Positions 48,896-58,582 of a DNA stretch of 64,000 nt are shown one piece after another. Both the position numbers and the translations under genes were made by a program. The notes below the pieces were generated by a model that saw only the letters and a list, made by a program, of their open reading frames with translations, made no database searches and was not told where the DNA came from. Source of the DNA: Acidobacteriota bacterium (GTDB lineage: Bacteria; Acidobacteriota; Thermoanaerobaculia; UBA5066); NCBI GenBank assembly GCA_029781975.1, contig JAKOVQ010000019.1:61968-125967 (forward strand), written 5' to 3'. Position 1 is the stretch's first letter. Each line of letters opens with the position of its first letter.

Positions 48896-50158
48896 TCAGC
48901 CGGGGAGGCGGAAGCCGCCCTCCGAGAGCGAGGAGCCGGAGGGCGGGGCGCTGCCGGCGACGCGGGGGAGGAGGACGGTGAACGACGAGCCGCGCCCCGG
49001 CTCGCTCTCGACGAAGATGTCGCCCCCCATCATCTGGCAGAGCCGGCGGCTGATGGCGAGGCCGAGGCCCGTGCCCCCGTGGGGCCGGGTCGTCGAGCTG
49101 TCCACCTGGGAGAAGGGGACGAAGAGGTGCCGCTGCTGGTCGGGGGAGATGCCGATGCCCGTGTCGCGGACGGTGAGGGCCACCCACTCCTCGCCGTCCC
49201 TCAGCAGCGGGGCCGCCTCGAGCGTGATCGTCCCCTCGCTCGTGAACTTCGCCGCGTTCGACAGGAGGTTCAGGAGGACCTGGCGGACCTTCCGCAGGTC
49301 GGCGTGGAGCTCCCCGGGGTCGGGAGGGGCCCAGACGTCGAGGAAGACGTCCTTGCCGGCCAGGAGGGGGCGCGTGGTCGCGACCGCCTCCTCGAGCAGG
49401 CCGGCCAGCGGGAACGTCTCGAGGCTCAGGTCCATCCGGCCCGCCTCGATCTTCGAGAGGTCGAGGAGGTCGTTGATCAGGGCGAGGAGGTGCCGGCCGG
49501 CCCCGCGGACCTTCTCCAGGTCGGCGGCGGCGTTCGGGAGGCCCTGGAGGCGGACCTCCTCCTCCACCATCTCGCTGTAGCCGAGGATGGCGTTCAGCGG
49601 CGTCCGCAGCTCGTGGCTGACGTTGGCGAGGATCGTGCTCTTGGCCCGGTTGGCGGCCTCGGCCGTGTCGCGAGCGGCCTCGAGGGCGGCCGCGGCCCTC
49701 CGCTGCTCCGTCACGTCCCGGTAGCACCAGACCCGGCCCACGATGGCCGTCCCGACGCGGTAGGGCCGGGAGGAGCGCTGGAAGACGCGGCCGTCCTTCA
49801 GCTCCACGACGTCGACCGCCTCGGCCTCGGGGTTGGCGTAGAGCTCGGCGATCCGGGCGCGGAAGCCCTCGGGGTCGACGACCTGCCGCGCGAGGTAGGT
49901 GCGCCGGGTGGCGGAGTCCTCGGCCTCGGCGATCTCCGGGGTGATCGACCACATCTCGAGGAAGCGCCGGTTGTGGTGGAGGATGTTCCCGTCGAGGTCG
50001 GCGGCGCTGACCCCCTCGTCGATCGCGTCGAACGTCGCCCGGAGGAGGGAGAGATAGCGCGCCCGTTCCTCCTCGAGCCGGGCCAGGCGGGCCTGCGGCC
50101 CCCCCGCGTCGGGGGCGTCCGCTGCTCCGGCCGTCGGGGGCTCCCGGTCCTTCCCCAT
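48896..50158 (-). CDS. PAS-domain sensor histidine kinase (soluble, orphan)
   Basis: This 420-residue kinase has no membrane segment. A short coiled-coil is followed by a PAS domain (about 35-150, FDAIDEGVSAADLDGNILHHNRRFLEMW, CYRDVTEQRRA). A HisKA domain follows with the phospho-accepting His182 in NVSHELRTPLNAILGYSEMV, then a HATPase domain: LLNLLSNAAKF (N box), VRDTGIGISPDQ (G1) and PHGGTGLGLAISRRL (G2). No response regulator gene is adjacent, so the partner is elsewhere. It diverges from an HD-domain gene, with an 85-base gap. The ATG at 50158 has AAAGG upstream. Confidence 0.92.
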   Translation of the reverse strand: MGKDREPPTAGAADAPDAGGPQARLARLEEERARYLSLLRATFDAIDEGVSAADLDGNILHHNRRFLEMWSITPEIAEAEDSATRRTYLARQVVDPEGFRARIAELYANPEAEAVDVVELKDGRVFQRSSRPYRVGTAIVGRVWCYRDVTEQRRAAAALEAARDTAEAANRAKSTILANVSHELRTPLNAILGYSEMVEEEVRLQGLPNAAADLEKVRGAGRHLLALINDLLDLSKIEAGRMDLSLETFPLAGLLEEAVATTRPLLAGKDVFLDVWAPPDPGELHADLRKVRQVLLNLLSNAAKFTSEGTITLEAAPLLRDGEEWVALTVRDTGIGISPDQQRHLFVPFSQVDSSTTRPHGGTGLGLAISRRLCQMMGGDIFVESEPGRGSSFTVLLPRVAGSAPPSGSSLSEGGFRLPG

Positions 50159-50243
50159 GCGCGCCTTTCGGGCATTGTCCCGTCGCGGGTGGAGCACTGT
50201 CCAGAATGGCCGGGAAGGGCTCCTGCTAACATCCCTGCGAGAG

Positions 50244-51179
50244 ATGCCGGACGACGGAAGTCGGGGTGCCACCGACGTGGCGACGCTGAGGGCGGCGGCG
50301 CTCGCGGTGCACCGCCTGGCCGTCGACGCTCACGCGCGGTTCGAGAGGGACGTCTGGCAGGTGAGCCCCGCCGCCCGGGTCCCGACGCGCAACGGCTCCC
50401 GGGCCGTCTCCTACCACAACGAGGAGCACGTCCGGGCCGTCGCCGCCTGCGCCGAGGCCGTCTTCGCCGCCGGTCCGGCCGGGACCGACCCCTTCCGCAT
50501 CGCGCACGACCTGCGGCGCTGGAACGACGGGACGGGCGCGGCGCTGGGGTGGGAGGAGCTCGGCTGGGTCGCGCACCTGGCCTTCTCCTGCCACGACCTC
50601 GGGAACATCACCGCGACGGACCGGGTCGCCGAGGGCCCCGACGGGCCCGAGCTCGACCTTCGGGACGCGTACGACTCCTCGGTCCTCTACCCGGCGCCGG
50701 CCGTCGAGGTCCGGAGCGCCAAGATCGCGCTCGCGCTCCTCCGGGGCCTGCTCGAGGACCGGGCGCTCGAGAAGCGGGTGGCGCCGCTCGTCCGCCACCT
50801 GGTCCTCCAGACCGTCTTCCATTTCGAGCAGACGTCGTCGCCCGAGCCGTTCTGGCTCCCGATGCAGACGATCGACATGATCGGCTCCTACTTCTTCTCG
50901 GCGGCTTCCCGCGTCGAGGCCCTGGCGGGGCTCTTCGCCGAGATGCGCGTGCAGAAGCCGGGCCGGATCCCGGTCGCGCCGTTCCTGGCGTCGCTCGGCC
51001 AGAGGTTCGCGAGGCTCCTCCCGGACGAGGCGGAGCGGGAGGCCGTGCCGGAGCTCTTCGAGCGGAACCCGGCCGGGCGGACGCGCGAGGAGGTCTTCGG
51101 GGTCCCGGAACGGTTCGCCCGCTTCACGGAGCCGGTCCCCTACGAGGACGCGATCGCCCTCCTCCTCGAGGCGGGCTGA
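50244..51179 (+). CDS. HD-domain-like metal-dependent phosphohydrolase
   Basis: This 311-residue helical protein has the start of an HD motif in SYHNEEHVRAV (His58, His62) and the HD dyad in FSCHDLGNI (His117-Asp118), with further conserved acids in LYPAPAVEVRSAKIAL and HFEQTSSPEPF. HD proteins usually cleave phosphate from nucleotides or cyclic dinucleotides; the substrate is unknown here. The ATG at 50244 is supported by GAGAG; TAACAT at 50227-50232 is a likely -10 giving a very short leader. It is followed after 117 bases by the OPT transporter gene. Confidence 0.8.
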   Translation: MPDDGSRGATDVATLRAAALAVHRLAVDAHARFERDVWQVSPAARVPTRNGSRAVSYHNEEHVRAVAACAEAVFAAGPAGTDPFRIAHDLRRWNDGTGAALGWEELGWVAHLAFSCHDLGNITATDRVAEGPDGPELDLRDAYDSSVLYPAPAVEVRSAKIALALLRGLLEDRALEKRVAPLVRHLVLQTVFHFEQTSSPEPFWLPMQTIDMIGSYFFSAASRVEALAGLFAEMRVQKPGRIPVAPFLASLGQRFARLLPDEAEREAVPELFERNPAGRTREEVFGVPERFARFTEPVPYEDAIALLLEAG

Positions 51180-51296
51180 AATCCTCGCCCCGGCCCGGAA
51201 CGGACGCTTCCCATCGAGCCGCCGGCCCCCTAGACTTCCGGGGTTGACCCGAGCCCCCGCCGGAGTGACCACTCCCAGAGCAGCACCGGAGGACCG

Positions 51297-53354
51297 ATGG
51301 ACGACTCGCCGACGAAGTCGCTTCCCGAGAACGCCTACCGCCCGCTGAAGCCGGGCGAGACCTACGCGCCGATCGTCCCCGCCGGCTCGGCGATGGAGGA
51401 GTTCACGCCGCGCTCCGTGACGCTCGGGATCGTCATGGCGGCCGTCTTCTCGGCGGCGGCGGCGTTCCTCGGCCTCAAGGTGGGCCAGGTCTTCGAGGCG
51501 GCGATCCCGATCGCGATCCTGGCGGTCGGCATCGGCTACGCGTTCAAGCGCCGCTCGACGGTCCTGGAGAACGTCATCGTCCAGTCGGTCGGCGCCGCCT
51601 CCGGCCTCGTCGTCGCGGGCGCGATCTTCACCCTGCCGGCGCTCTTCATCCTCGACCTGCCCGTCGACCTGTTCAAGCTCTTCCTCGTGTCGCTCCTCGG
51701 CGGCGCGCTCGGGATCGCCTTCCTCGTCCCGCTCCGGCGCCACTTCGTGAAGGAGATGCACGGGGAGTTCCCCTTCCCGGAGGCCACCGCGACGACCGAG
51801 GTCCTCGTCGCGGGCGAGGCCGGAGGGCAGCAGGCGAAGGTCCTCGTGGCGGCCGCCCTGATCGGCGGGGCCTTCGACTTCCTGATCCTGCACCTCTCGG
51901 CCTTCGCGGAGGTCTTCACGACGCGCTCCGTCTGGCTCCTCGACCGCGTCGCCGAGCGCTCGAAGATCGTCTTCAAGGTCGACGTCCTCTCCTCGGTGCT
52001 GGGGCTCGGGTACATCATCGGCCTCAAGTACTCGGCGGTCATCTGCGCCGGCTCGTTCCTCTCCTGGTTCCTCCTCGTGCCGCTCGTGGCGCACTTCGGC
52101 GCGGGGGCCACGAGCTCCATCCCGCCGGTCACCGGCGGGGCGCTCATCTCCGGGATGAGCGCCGAGGCGGTCTTCCGCGGGTACGTGCGGCACATCGGCA
52201 TCGGCGCCATCGCCGCGGCCGGGATCCTCGGGATCCTCCGGAGCTGGCGCGTCATCGCGAAGGCGTTCTCCTTCAAGGCGCTCTTCGGCGCGGCCAAGTC
52301 GGCCTCGGGGGAGGCCGAGCGGACCGACCGCGACCTCCCGATGAAGGTCATCGTCGGCGGGCTCGTCACCGTGGCCCTCGTCGCCTGGGTCTTCTTCCGC
52401 TTCGGCGTCCTCGACCCCTCTCCGCGCGTCACGACGCAGTCGCTCATCGCGCTCCTCGTGGTCGTCGTCATCTCGTTCCTCTTCACGTCGGTCGCCGCGC
52501 GCGCGATCGCCACGGTCGGGACGAACCCCGTCTCCGGGATGACCCTGATGACGCTCATCCTCACGTCCCTCTTCCTCGTGGAGGCGGGGCTCTCGGGGAA
52601 GGCGGGGATGCTCGCCGCGCTCCTCATCGGCGGCGTCGTCTGCACGGCGCTCTCGATGGCGGGCGGGCTCATCACGGACCTGAAGGTGGGGTACTGGATC
52701 GGGGCGACGCCCGCGGTCCAGGAGCGCTCGAAGTTCCTCGGGACGATCGTGGCGGCGCTCTCCGTCGGCTCCGTCCTCCTCCTCCTCGACAAGGTCTACG
52801 GCTTCGCCCCGGGCCCCGACCACCCGGCCGGGCAGGTCCTCGCGGCGCCGCAGGCGAACGCGATGGCGGCCGTCATCAAGACGCTCATGTCGGCCGAGCC
52901 GGTCCCGTGGCTCCTCTACGGCACGGGGGCGCTCATCGCGGTCTCGATGCAGATGATCGGCGTGCCGGCGCTCGCGTTCGCGCTCGGCATGTACATCCCG
53001 CTCGAGCTGAACACGCCGCTCCTCGTCGGCGGCTTCATCGCGCACCTCGTGGCGAAGAGCGCGGGGAAGGACGAGAAGCTCGCCTCCGCGCGCAACTCGC
53101 GCGGCATCCTCATCGCCTCGGGCTTCATCGCGGGAGGCGCCGTGATGGGCGTCGTCGCCACGGTCTTCAAGTTCCTCGCGACCGACGAGAAGGTCGCGGG
53201 CGCGATCGGGACGGGGATCCCCCGGCTCCTCGGCTGGAACTTCGGCTTCGCCGAGGGGAAGGGGCCCGAGCTCCTCGCGCTCGGGGCGTACGTCCTCCTC
53301 GCGATCTACGTGTACTGGGACGCGCGCCGGACCAACGGCGAGGCGGGGGGCTGA
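51297..53354 (+). CDS. OPT-family oligopeptide transporter
   Basis: This 685-residue membrane protein has about 14-16 helices. It matches the oligopeptide transporter family at EFTPRSVTLGIVMAAVFSAAAAFLGLKVGQVFEAAIPIAILAVGIGYA and GEFPFPEATATTEVLVAGEAGG, and in the later glycine-rich helices (PPVTGGALISGMSAEAVFRGYVRHIGIGAIAAAGI). OPT members import short peptides or metal chelates with protons. The ATG has a GGAGGA site. A peptidase gene follows after one base, so peptide uptake and breakdown are probably coupled. Confidence 0.92.
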   Translation: MDDSPTKSLPENAYRPLKPGETYAPIVPAGSAMEEFTPRSVTLGIVMAAVFSAAAAFLGLKVGQVFEAAIPIAILAVGIGYAFKRRSTVLENVIVQSVGAASGLVVAGAIFTLPALFILDLPVDLFKLFLVSLLGGALGIAFLVPLRRHFVKEMHGEFPFPEATATTEVLVAGEAGGQQAKVLVAAALIGGAFDFLILHLSAFAEVFTTRSVWLLDRVAERSKIVFKVDVLSSVLGLGYIIGLKYSAVICAGSFLSWFLLVPLVAHFGAGATSSIPPVTGGALISGMSAEAVFRGYVRHIGIGAIAAAGILGILRSWRVIAKAFSFKALFGAAKSASGEAERTDRDLPMKVIVGGLVTVALVAWVFFRFGVLDPSPRVTTQSLIALLVVVVISFLFTSVAARAIATVGTNPVSGMTLMTLILTSLFLVEAGLSGKAGMLAALLIGGVVCTALSMAGGLITDLKVGYWIGATPAVQERSKFLGTIVAALSVGSVLLLLDKVYGFAPGPDHPAGQVLAAPQANAMAAVIKTLMSAEPVPWLLYGTGALIAVSMQMIGVPALAFALGMYIPLELNTPLLVGGFIAHLVAKSAGKDEKLASARNSRGILIASGFIAGGAVMGVVATVFKFLATDEKVAGAIGTGIPRLLGWNFGFAEGKGPELLALGAYVLLAIYVYWDARRTNGEAGG

Positions 53355-53355
53355 C

Positions 53356-54696
53356 GTGGACGTCCTCGACCGCGCCGTCGCAACGGCGATCCTCGGCCTC
53401 GACACCCTCTGGGGGGGCGACGTGATGGACCCGTCGGGGACGGGGCGCTTCATCGCCGACTCCTGGTTCTCCGACGCGCCGCTCCCCGAGGCCTACGCGC
53501 ACCCGGCGGCGGCGGCCGTGAGGAAGAGCGGCGGGGTCTCGGCGAAGGAGCCGGACCGGAGGGCGATCGCCGCCTATCGGGACGCCGTCGACGTCCCCGC
53601 CGCGGTCGCGGCCCTCGCCGAGGGGGGGAGGCAGGTGGGGGGGCTCCGGGGCTCCTACCTCGCGGGCCTCGCCGCGTGCTTCGAGGTGATGTGGGACCTC
53701 CACCTCGAGGTCCTCGGCGAGGAGCGCCCCGTGCCGTACGAGAGGTGCATGCAGGCGATCCTCGGGCGTCCCGCCGAGCCCTCCGACCCGTCGGAGCGGC
53801 GCGGGCGGGTGGCGGAGCTCCTCGCGGAGGCGGGGCACCCGTCGTCGGACGGCCCGTCGCTCCTCGCCGCCGTCGACGCGTGGCGCGCTGACAGGCTGAT
53901 CCCCCGCAAGTCGATCCCGGCGCTCGGGTCGGCGTTCATCGCCGAGCTCGACGCCCTCGCCGCGCGGAACGTCGTCCCGCACCTCCCAGCGGCGCTCGCC
54001 CGCGTACCGCGCGCCAACGTCCGGTTCCTCCCGATCGAGAACGCCTGGTTCTCCGGGTCGATGAACTACCTGGGCCGCGCCCGCAGGCCCGACGGGAGCC
54101 CCGAGTACGAGGCGACGTACGAGCTGAACGCCTCGCTCCAGATCTCCGTCCCCGAGTTCCAGCAGCTGGTGAGCCACGAGGTGGTCCCCGGGCACGTGAC
54201 GACGTTCGCGTTCCTGCAGGACCTCTGGGTTCGTCGCGAGGTCGGCTTCGAGGCGACGGTCCTGACGATGAACACCCGGCCGGCGGCCCTCTTCGAGGGG
54301 ATCGCGAACAACGCCATCCTGATGGCCCACGGCGTCACCGAGGTCGACGACCTCCCGGACCGGGACCTGAGGATCGGGACGCTCCTCGCCCTCTTGCAGG
54401 ACGACGCGAAGAACCAGTCGTCCTTCCTGACGTGGGGCGAGGGACGGCCGCAGGCCGAGGTGGCGAAGGTCCTGAGGCGCGACTTCCTCGTCTCCGAGGA
54501 GCGGGCCGACAAGCTCTCCGGCGCCTGGGGCCGCCACCCCCTCCTCGGCCGGATGTACCTGCCGGCCTACCGGGCGGGGACGGAGAAGGTCGCCGACCTG
54601 CGCCGGCGGTACCCGGCGGAGAAGGTCCTGCCGGCCCTCTTCGGCTGCCGCGGCGTCGTGGACCTCCTGACGGTCGAGAGCGCGATCGCGGCCTGA
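53356..54696 (+). CDS. DUF885-like zinc metallopeptidase
   Basis: This 446-residue, mostly helical protein contains SHEVVPGHVTTFAFLQDLW, an HExxPGH motif as in the DUF885 peptidase-like family, and a later ALFEGIANNAIL region in the place of the family's EGWA(x)Y segment. No signal peptide is present, so it is cytoplasmic. The GTG start lies one base after the OPT transporter stop codon. That context suggests it hydrolyses imported peptides, which is inference. It is shorter than typical DUF885 proteins (about 550-600 residues), mainly at the N-terminus. A hairpin separates it from the convergent permease gene. Confidence 0.75.
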   Translation: MDVLDRAVATAILGLDTLWGGDVMDPSGTGRFIADSWFSDAPLPEAYAHPAAAAVRKSGGVSAKEPDRRAIAAYRDAVDVPAAVAALAEGGRQVGGLRGSYLAGLAACFEVMWDLHLEVLGEERPVPYERCMQAILGRPAEPSDPSERRGRVAELLAEAGHPSSDGPSLLAAVDAWRADRLIPRKSIPALGSAFIAELDALAARNVVPHLPAALARVPRANVRFLPIENAWFSGSMNYLGRARRPDGSPEYEATYELNASLQISVPEFQQLVSHEVVPGHVTTFAFLQDLWVRREVGFEATVLTMNTRPAALFEGIANNAILMAHGVTEVDDLPDRDLRIGTLLALLQDDAKNQSSFLTWGEGRPQAEVAKVLRRDFLVSEERADKLSGAWGRHPLLGRMYLPAYRAGTEKVADLRRRYPAEKVLPALFGCRGVVDLLTVESAIAA

Positions 54697-54697
54697 G

Positions 54698-54718
54698 CGC
54701 GGCGGGAGGGGCGCCGCG
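54698..54718. terminator. Weak hairpin between convergent genes
   Basis: A 7-bp stem (CGCGGCG with CGCCGCG) and a 7-base loop follow the peptidase stop codon. There is no T-run. Confidence 0.3.
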
Positions 54719-54720
54719 GG

Positions 54721-57276
54721 CTACTCGGCGCGGAGGGTCTCGAGCGGCCTCCGCCGCAGGGCCGGGACGCTGGCCGCCAGGCCCGCGCCCGCCGTGAGGA
54801 GCGCGGCGACGAGGGGGCCGGCGGCGATCACGGCCGCGCTCGGCGCCCACGGCACGTCGAAGCCGTGGCGGACGACCGCCCAGGAGAGGAGCGCGCCCCC
54901 CGCGGTCCCGACGAGGCCGGCGGCCAGGCCGACCAGGAGGTACTCGAGGGCGAGCATCCCCGCGACGCCGGCACGGGTGACGCCCAGGGTCTTCAGGAGC
55001 GCCACCTCGCGCGCCCGGCGGGCGGTGCCGGCGCTCACCGCCCCGGCGAGGATGGCGAGCCCCGCGAGGACGGTGAATCCGCCGAGGGCGTTCACGGCTC
55101 CCGCGAGGCGGTCGATGACCCCGGCGATCTTCTCGAGGATCTCCCGCGTCCGGATGACGGAGACGTTCGGCCAGGACTTCGCGAGGAGGTCCTGGACGGC
55201 GTCCTCCTTCCCGCGCGGGAGGCGGGCGGCCGCGAGGCGCGTCTGCGGCGCCGCGTCGAGGACTCCCGGCTCGACGACGAAGAAGAAGTTGATCCCGAAC
55301 GTCCGCCAGTCGACCGTCCGGAGGCTCGTCACCTTCAGGCGGAGCGGCACCCCCTGGACGTCGAAGTCGAGGTGAGACCCGACGCCGACGCCGAGGTTCT
55401 CCCTCGCGAACCGCTCCTCAACGCTCACCTCGCTCACCTCGGGGTCCGGGTCCTTCCAGAGCCGGCCCGCCACGACCCTGTTGTCGGGCGGCAGGCCGTC
55501 CATGTAGGTGAGGCGCTGCTCGCGCGTCAGCGCCCAGCGGCGCCGCTCGGCCGTCTCGCCGGTGAGGGAGGCGGCGAGGGTCTCGGCGTCGCGCCCGTCG
55601 ACGGCGGTCAGCCGCGCCATGACGACCGGGACGGAGTCGATCCGCGTCGCCCCCTCGCGGGCGAGGAGGCGCCGGATCCCGTCCCACTGGTCCGGCTGGA
55701 CGTCGAGGAGGAAGGCCGTCGGCGCGTTCCGCGGCAGCTCGGCGGCGAGGTCGCGCGCCAGCTGCCCCTGGACGAGGGCGAGGGCCACGACGACGAGGAG
55801 GCCGAGGCCGATGGCGACCACCGAGCCGGCGGTCCCCGCGCCCGGCCGCCCGAGCGCGGCGAGGGCGCTCCGGACCTGGAACGGGACGCGCGAGCGCGGG
55901 ACGCGGGACGCAGCGGCGAGGAGGGCGAGCGCGGCCAGCGAGAGCGCGCCGGCGGCCGCGACGAGGCCCCCGGCGAAGAGGGAGCCGAGGAGGAGCGACC
56001 GCGCCTGGACGGCCGCCACCGCGACGGTGCCGGCGAGGAGGAGGACGGCCGCGAGGAGGCGCACGCCGCGGCTCGGCGGGAGGGGCTCGGCGTCGCGGCG
56101 GAGGACCCGGGCCGGGGGAACGCGGCGGACCCCCGCCAGCGGGGCCACGGAGAAGAGGAGGGCGACGCCGACGCCGAGGCCGACGCCGCGGAGCGCGGCG
56201 AGCGGCTGCCAGGCGTCGACCCCGCCCCCCGGGATCATGTCGGCGAAGAGCCGCGGGACGGTCGCGAGGATCAGGAGGCCCGCCGCGGCTCCCGCGAGGC
56301 TGCCGGCGGCGGCCAGGAGGGCCGTCTGCCCGAGGTAGAGGGCGAGGACCTCGCGCGGCCGCATCCCGAGGCAGCGGAGGATCGCGATGGAGTCGAGGCG
56401 CGAGGCGATCCACGCCCTCACCGTCTGCGAGATGCCGACGCCTCCGACGAGGAGCGAGAGGAGGGCGACGAGGCCGAGGAACCTGTCGACGCGCGCCACG
56501 GCCCGCCTCAGGGCCGGCTGGGCGTCGGTCGCCGTCTCCACCCGGATCTCGGCCGGGTGCCCGAGGGCCTCCTTCAGGCGGGTGGCGACGGCGGTCAGGC
56601 GGGCGGAGTCCGGCGCGCCGGGGAGCTTCAGGAGCGCCTTGCGGGTGACGCGGCTCCCGAAGCCCGTCAGGGGAGTCCGGGCCAGGCCCGCCCGGCCGAC
56701 GAGGATCCGTGGCCCGAGGCTGAAGGAGCCCGCGATCCGGTCGGGCTCGGCGAGCAGCGTCGCCGTGATCCGGAACGGCTGCCCGCCGATCGAGAGCGTC
56801 CCTCCCCGGGCGAGACCGAGGCGGGGCAGGAGCTCCGGCGCGACGACGACGCCGTCGGTCCCGAGGAGCCCCGCCAGCGGCAGCGGCGGGTCGGTCTCGA
56901 GCGCCCCGTAGAACGGGTAGCCCGGGTCGACGGCCTTCAGCTCGACGAGCTGGCTCCGGCCGGGGGAGCCGTCGGCGGCGGGCGGGGCCGAGACGACCGT
57001 GATCAGCTCCGTGACGTCGACCCGCGCGACGCCGGGGAGGTCCCGGAGCGCCGCGTCGAGCGTCGCGGGGATCGGCTGCAGCGACTCCACGGAGACGTCG
57101 GCGGCGAGGAGCGAGCGCGCCTGCCGGCGGATCCCCGAATCGACGGCGGAGGAGAAGCCGCCGACGGCGACGACCGCGGCGACGCCGACGCCGAGGCAGG
57201 CGGCGAAGAAGGCGAGCCGGCCGCGGGAGCCGCGCGCCTCGCGGGCCAGCTGGCGCAGGAAGAGGGAGGCCGTCAC
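54721..57276 (-). CDS. ybbP: YbbP-like ABC transporter permease (FtsX domains)
   Basis: This 851-residue permease has the layout of YbbP and related FtsX-type exporters: an N-terminal helix after RLAFFAACLGVGVAAVVAVGGFSS, a large periplasmic domain (about 40-240), and a first FtsX bundle (FLGLVALLSLLVGGVGISQTVRAWIASRLDSIAILRCLG). Middle helices and a second periplasmic domain follow, then a second FtsX bundle (VLAGLAILAGAVSAGTARRAREVALLKTLGVTRAGV). The GTG start overlaps the ATPase stop as GTGA. YbbP-type exporters are thought to move lipids or hydrophobic compounds; the cargo is unknown. tesA lies nearby, as in E. coli. Confidence 0.88.
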   Translation of the reverse strand: MTASLFLRQLAREARGSRGRLAFFAACLGVGVAAVVAVGGFSSAVDSGIRRQARSLLAADVSVESLQPIPATLDAALRDLPGVARVDVTELITVVSAPPAADGSPGRSQLVELKAVDPGYPFYGALETDPPLPLAGLLGTDGVVVAPELLPRLGLARGGTLSIGGQPFRITATLLAEPDRIAGSFSLGPRILVGRAGLARTPLTGFGSRVTRKALLKLPGAPDSARLTAVATRLKEALGHPAEIRVETATDAQPALRRAVARVDRFLGLVALLSLLVGGVGISQTVRAWIASRLDSIAILRCLGMRPREVLALYLGQTALLAAAGSLAGAAAGLLILATVPRLFADMIPGGGVDAWQPLAALRGVGLGVGVALLFSVAPLAGVRRVPPARVLRRDAEPLPPSRGVRLLAAVLLLAGTVAVAAVQARSLLLGSLFAGGLVAAAGALSLAALALLAAASRVPRSRVPFQVRSALAALGRPGAGTAGSVVAIGLGLLVVVALALVQGQLARDLAAELPRNAPTAFLLDVQPDQWDGIRRLLAREGATRIDSVPVVMARLTAVDGRDAETLAASLTGETAERRRWALTREQRLTYMDGLPPDNRVVAGRLWKDPDPEVSEVSVEERFARENLGVGVGSHLDFDVQGVPLRLKVTSLRTVDWRTFGINFFFVVEPGVLDAAPQTRLAAARLPRGKEDAVQDLLAKSWPNVSVIRTREILEKIAGVIDRLAGAVNALGGFTVLAGLAILAGAVSAGTARRAREVALLKTLGVTRAGVAGMLALEYLLVGLAAGLVGTAGGALLSWAVVRHGFDVPWAPSAAVIAAGPLVAALLTAGAGLAASVPALRRRPLETLRAE

Positions 57277-57962
57277 GCGGCCGGCGCGCCCGTGTCGCTC
57301 TCGACCCGTCCGTCGCGGAGGCGGACCCGGCGCGTGGCCCGGTCGGCGAGCGCCGGGTCGTGGGTGACGAGGACGAGGGTCGTCCCCGCCTCGCGCCGGA
57401 GGCTCTCGAGGAGGTCGAGGACGGCGGCTCCGGTCGCGCCGTCGAGGTTCCCGGTCGGCTCGTCGGCGAGGAGGAGGCGCGGGCGGGGGCCGAAGGCCCG
57501 GGCCAGCGCGACGCGCTGCTGCTCGCCGCCGGAGAGCTGGACGGGGTAGTGGTGGCCCCGGTCCGAGAGGCCGACGGCCGCGAGGAGAGCGTCGGCGCGC
57601 CCCGCGGCGTCCGGGAGATCGCCGAGCTCGAGCGGGAGGAGGACGTTCTCGCGGGCCGTCAGGTTCGGGAGGAGCTGGAACGACTGGAACACGAAGCCGA
57701 CCTTGCGGCGCCGGAGGAGGGCGAGCTCGTCCTCGGAGAGGGCGTGGAGCGGCTCGCCGTCGAGCCAGACCTCGCCGTCGGTCGGCCGGTCGAGCCCTGC
57801 CATCAGGCCGAGGAGCGTCGACTTCCCGCTCCCCGAAGGGCCGAGGATGGCGACGAGCTCGCCCTCGGCGATCGTCAGGTCGACCCGGTCGAGGATGGTC
57901 AGGAGGCGCGGCCCGGAAGGGAGCCGCTTGGTCGCGGAGCGGAGGGAGAGGAGGTCGCTCAT
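57273..57962 (-). CDS. ybbA: YbbA-like ABC transporter ATP-binding protein
   Basis: This 229-residue MacB/LolD-type ATPase has Walker A GPSGSGKSTLLGLMAG, the Q loop in VGFVFQSFQLLPNL, the signature LSGGEQQRVALARAF, Walker B RLLLADEPTGNLDG and the switch His in LVLVTHDP. Its length nearly equals that of E. coli YbbA. It pairs with the overlapping permease gene downstream. The ATG lacks a strong ribosome site. The tesA-like gene lies on the other strand about 1.1 kb away, divergent as in E. coli, but two small genes are inserted between. Confidence 0.92.
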   Translation of the reverse strand: MSDLLSLRSATKRLPSGPRLLTILDRVDLTIAEGELVAILGPSGSGKSTLLGLMAGLDRPTDGEVWLDGEPLHALSEDELALLRRRKVGFVFQSFQLLPNLTARENVLLPLELGDLPDAAGRADALLAAVGLSDRGHHYPVQLSGGEQQRVALARAFGPRPRLLLADEPTGNLDGATGAAVLDLLESLRREAGTTLVLVTHDPALADRATRRVRLRDGRVESDTGAPAA

Positions 57963-58063
57963 CGGCTGCCGGCGCCGGGGCGCCTTCCCGACTCTACGGC
58001 CGCCCGCGCGATCCGGACGTTCGCGGGCGGGCCCGGACGCCGCCCGCGGGCGTCCCCCGCGCT

Positions 58064-58093
58064 TTGTCCCGGTCCCCGGACGGGGGATAGGAT
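58064..58093 (+). promoter_or_regulatory. Putative promoter upstream of 58115 gene
   Basis: TTGTCC at 58064-58069, 18 bases, then TAGGAT at 58088-58093. The predicted start is near 58100, leaving a short leader containing GGGAG. Confidence 0.4.
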
Positions 58094-58114
58094 CGGGGGA
58101 ACCGGGAGACCGCC

Positions 58115-58582
58115 ATGCTCGACGCGACGACCCTGAACGGGTACCTGGGGAAGCACATCTCCGAGATCTGCGGCCTGGGGTACGCCAGCGACTCGGACAA
58201 CCACTGCGCTCACTTCGTCGGCCACGTCCTCGGCCTGAGGTTCGGCGCCACCTGCGCGACGATGTCGCGCGGGTCGGGGACGCCGGCCTCGATCCGCGTC
58301 CAGGAGCTCTTCGCGCACTGCACCGAGGTCGGCGCGTGGGGCGGGCTCCCCGAGCGGGTCACCGACGGCCTCGTCTTCATCACCCACGCCGGCAACGTCC
58401 ACCTGGCCAGCCGGAAGATGGACAACGTCCCCCGCAAGCACGTCGGGATCTTCCTCGGCGCGACGCGGGACATCTGGCACTACTCGAACAGCCGGCACCA
58501 GGTGGTCACCCAGACGCCGGAGGAGTTCAGCCACCACTATCCGGCCCCCCACAACGCCATGTTCTGGGGGACGCCGCTGTGA
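58115..58582 (+). CDS. Papain-fold (NlpC/P60 or CHAP-like) small protein
   Basis: This 155-residue protein has DNHCAHFVGHVLG (Cys31), with HVGIFLG (His109) followed by WHYSNSRHQVV. That order of catalytic Cys and His fits the CHAP or NlpC/P60 cysteine peptidase fold used on peptidoglycan or amides. There is no signal peptide, so it acts inside the cell or is released some other way. The assignment is by motif pattern only. The stop forms a GTGA overlap with the lipoprotein gene downstream. Confidence 0.65.
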   Translation: MLDATTLNGYLGKHISEICGLGYASDSDNHCAHFVGHVLGLRFGATCATMSRGSGTPASIRVQELFAHCTEVGAWGGLPERVTDGLVFITHAGNVHLASRKMDNVPRKHVGIFLGATRDIWHYSNSRHQVVTQTPEEFSHHYPAPHNAMFWGTPL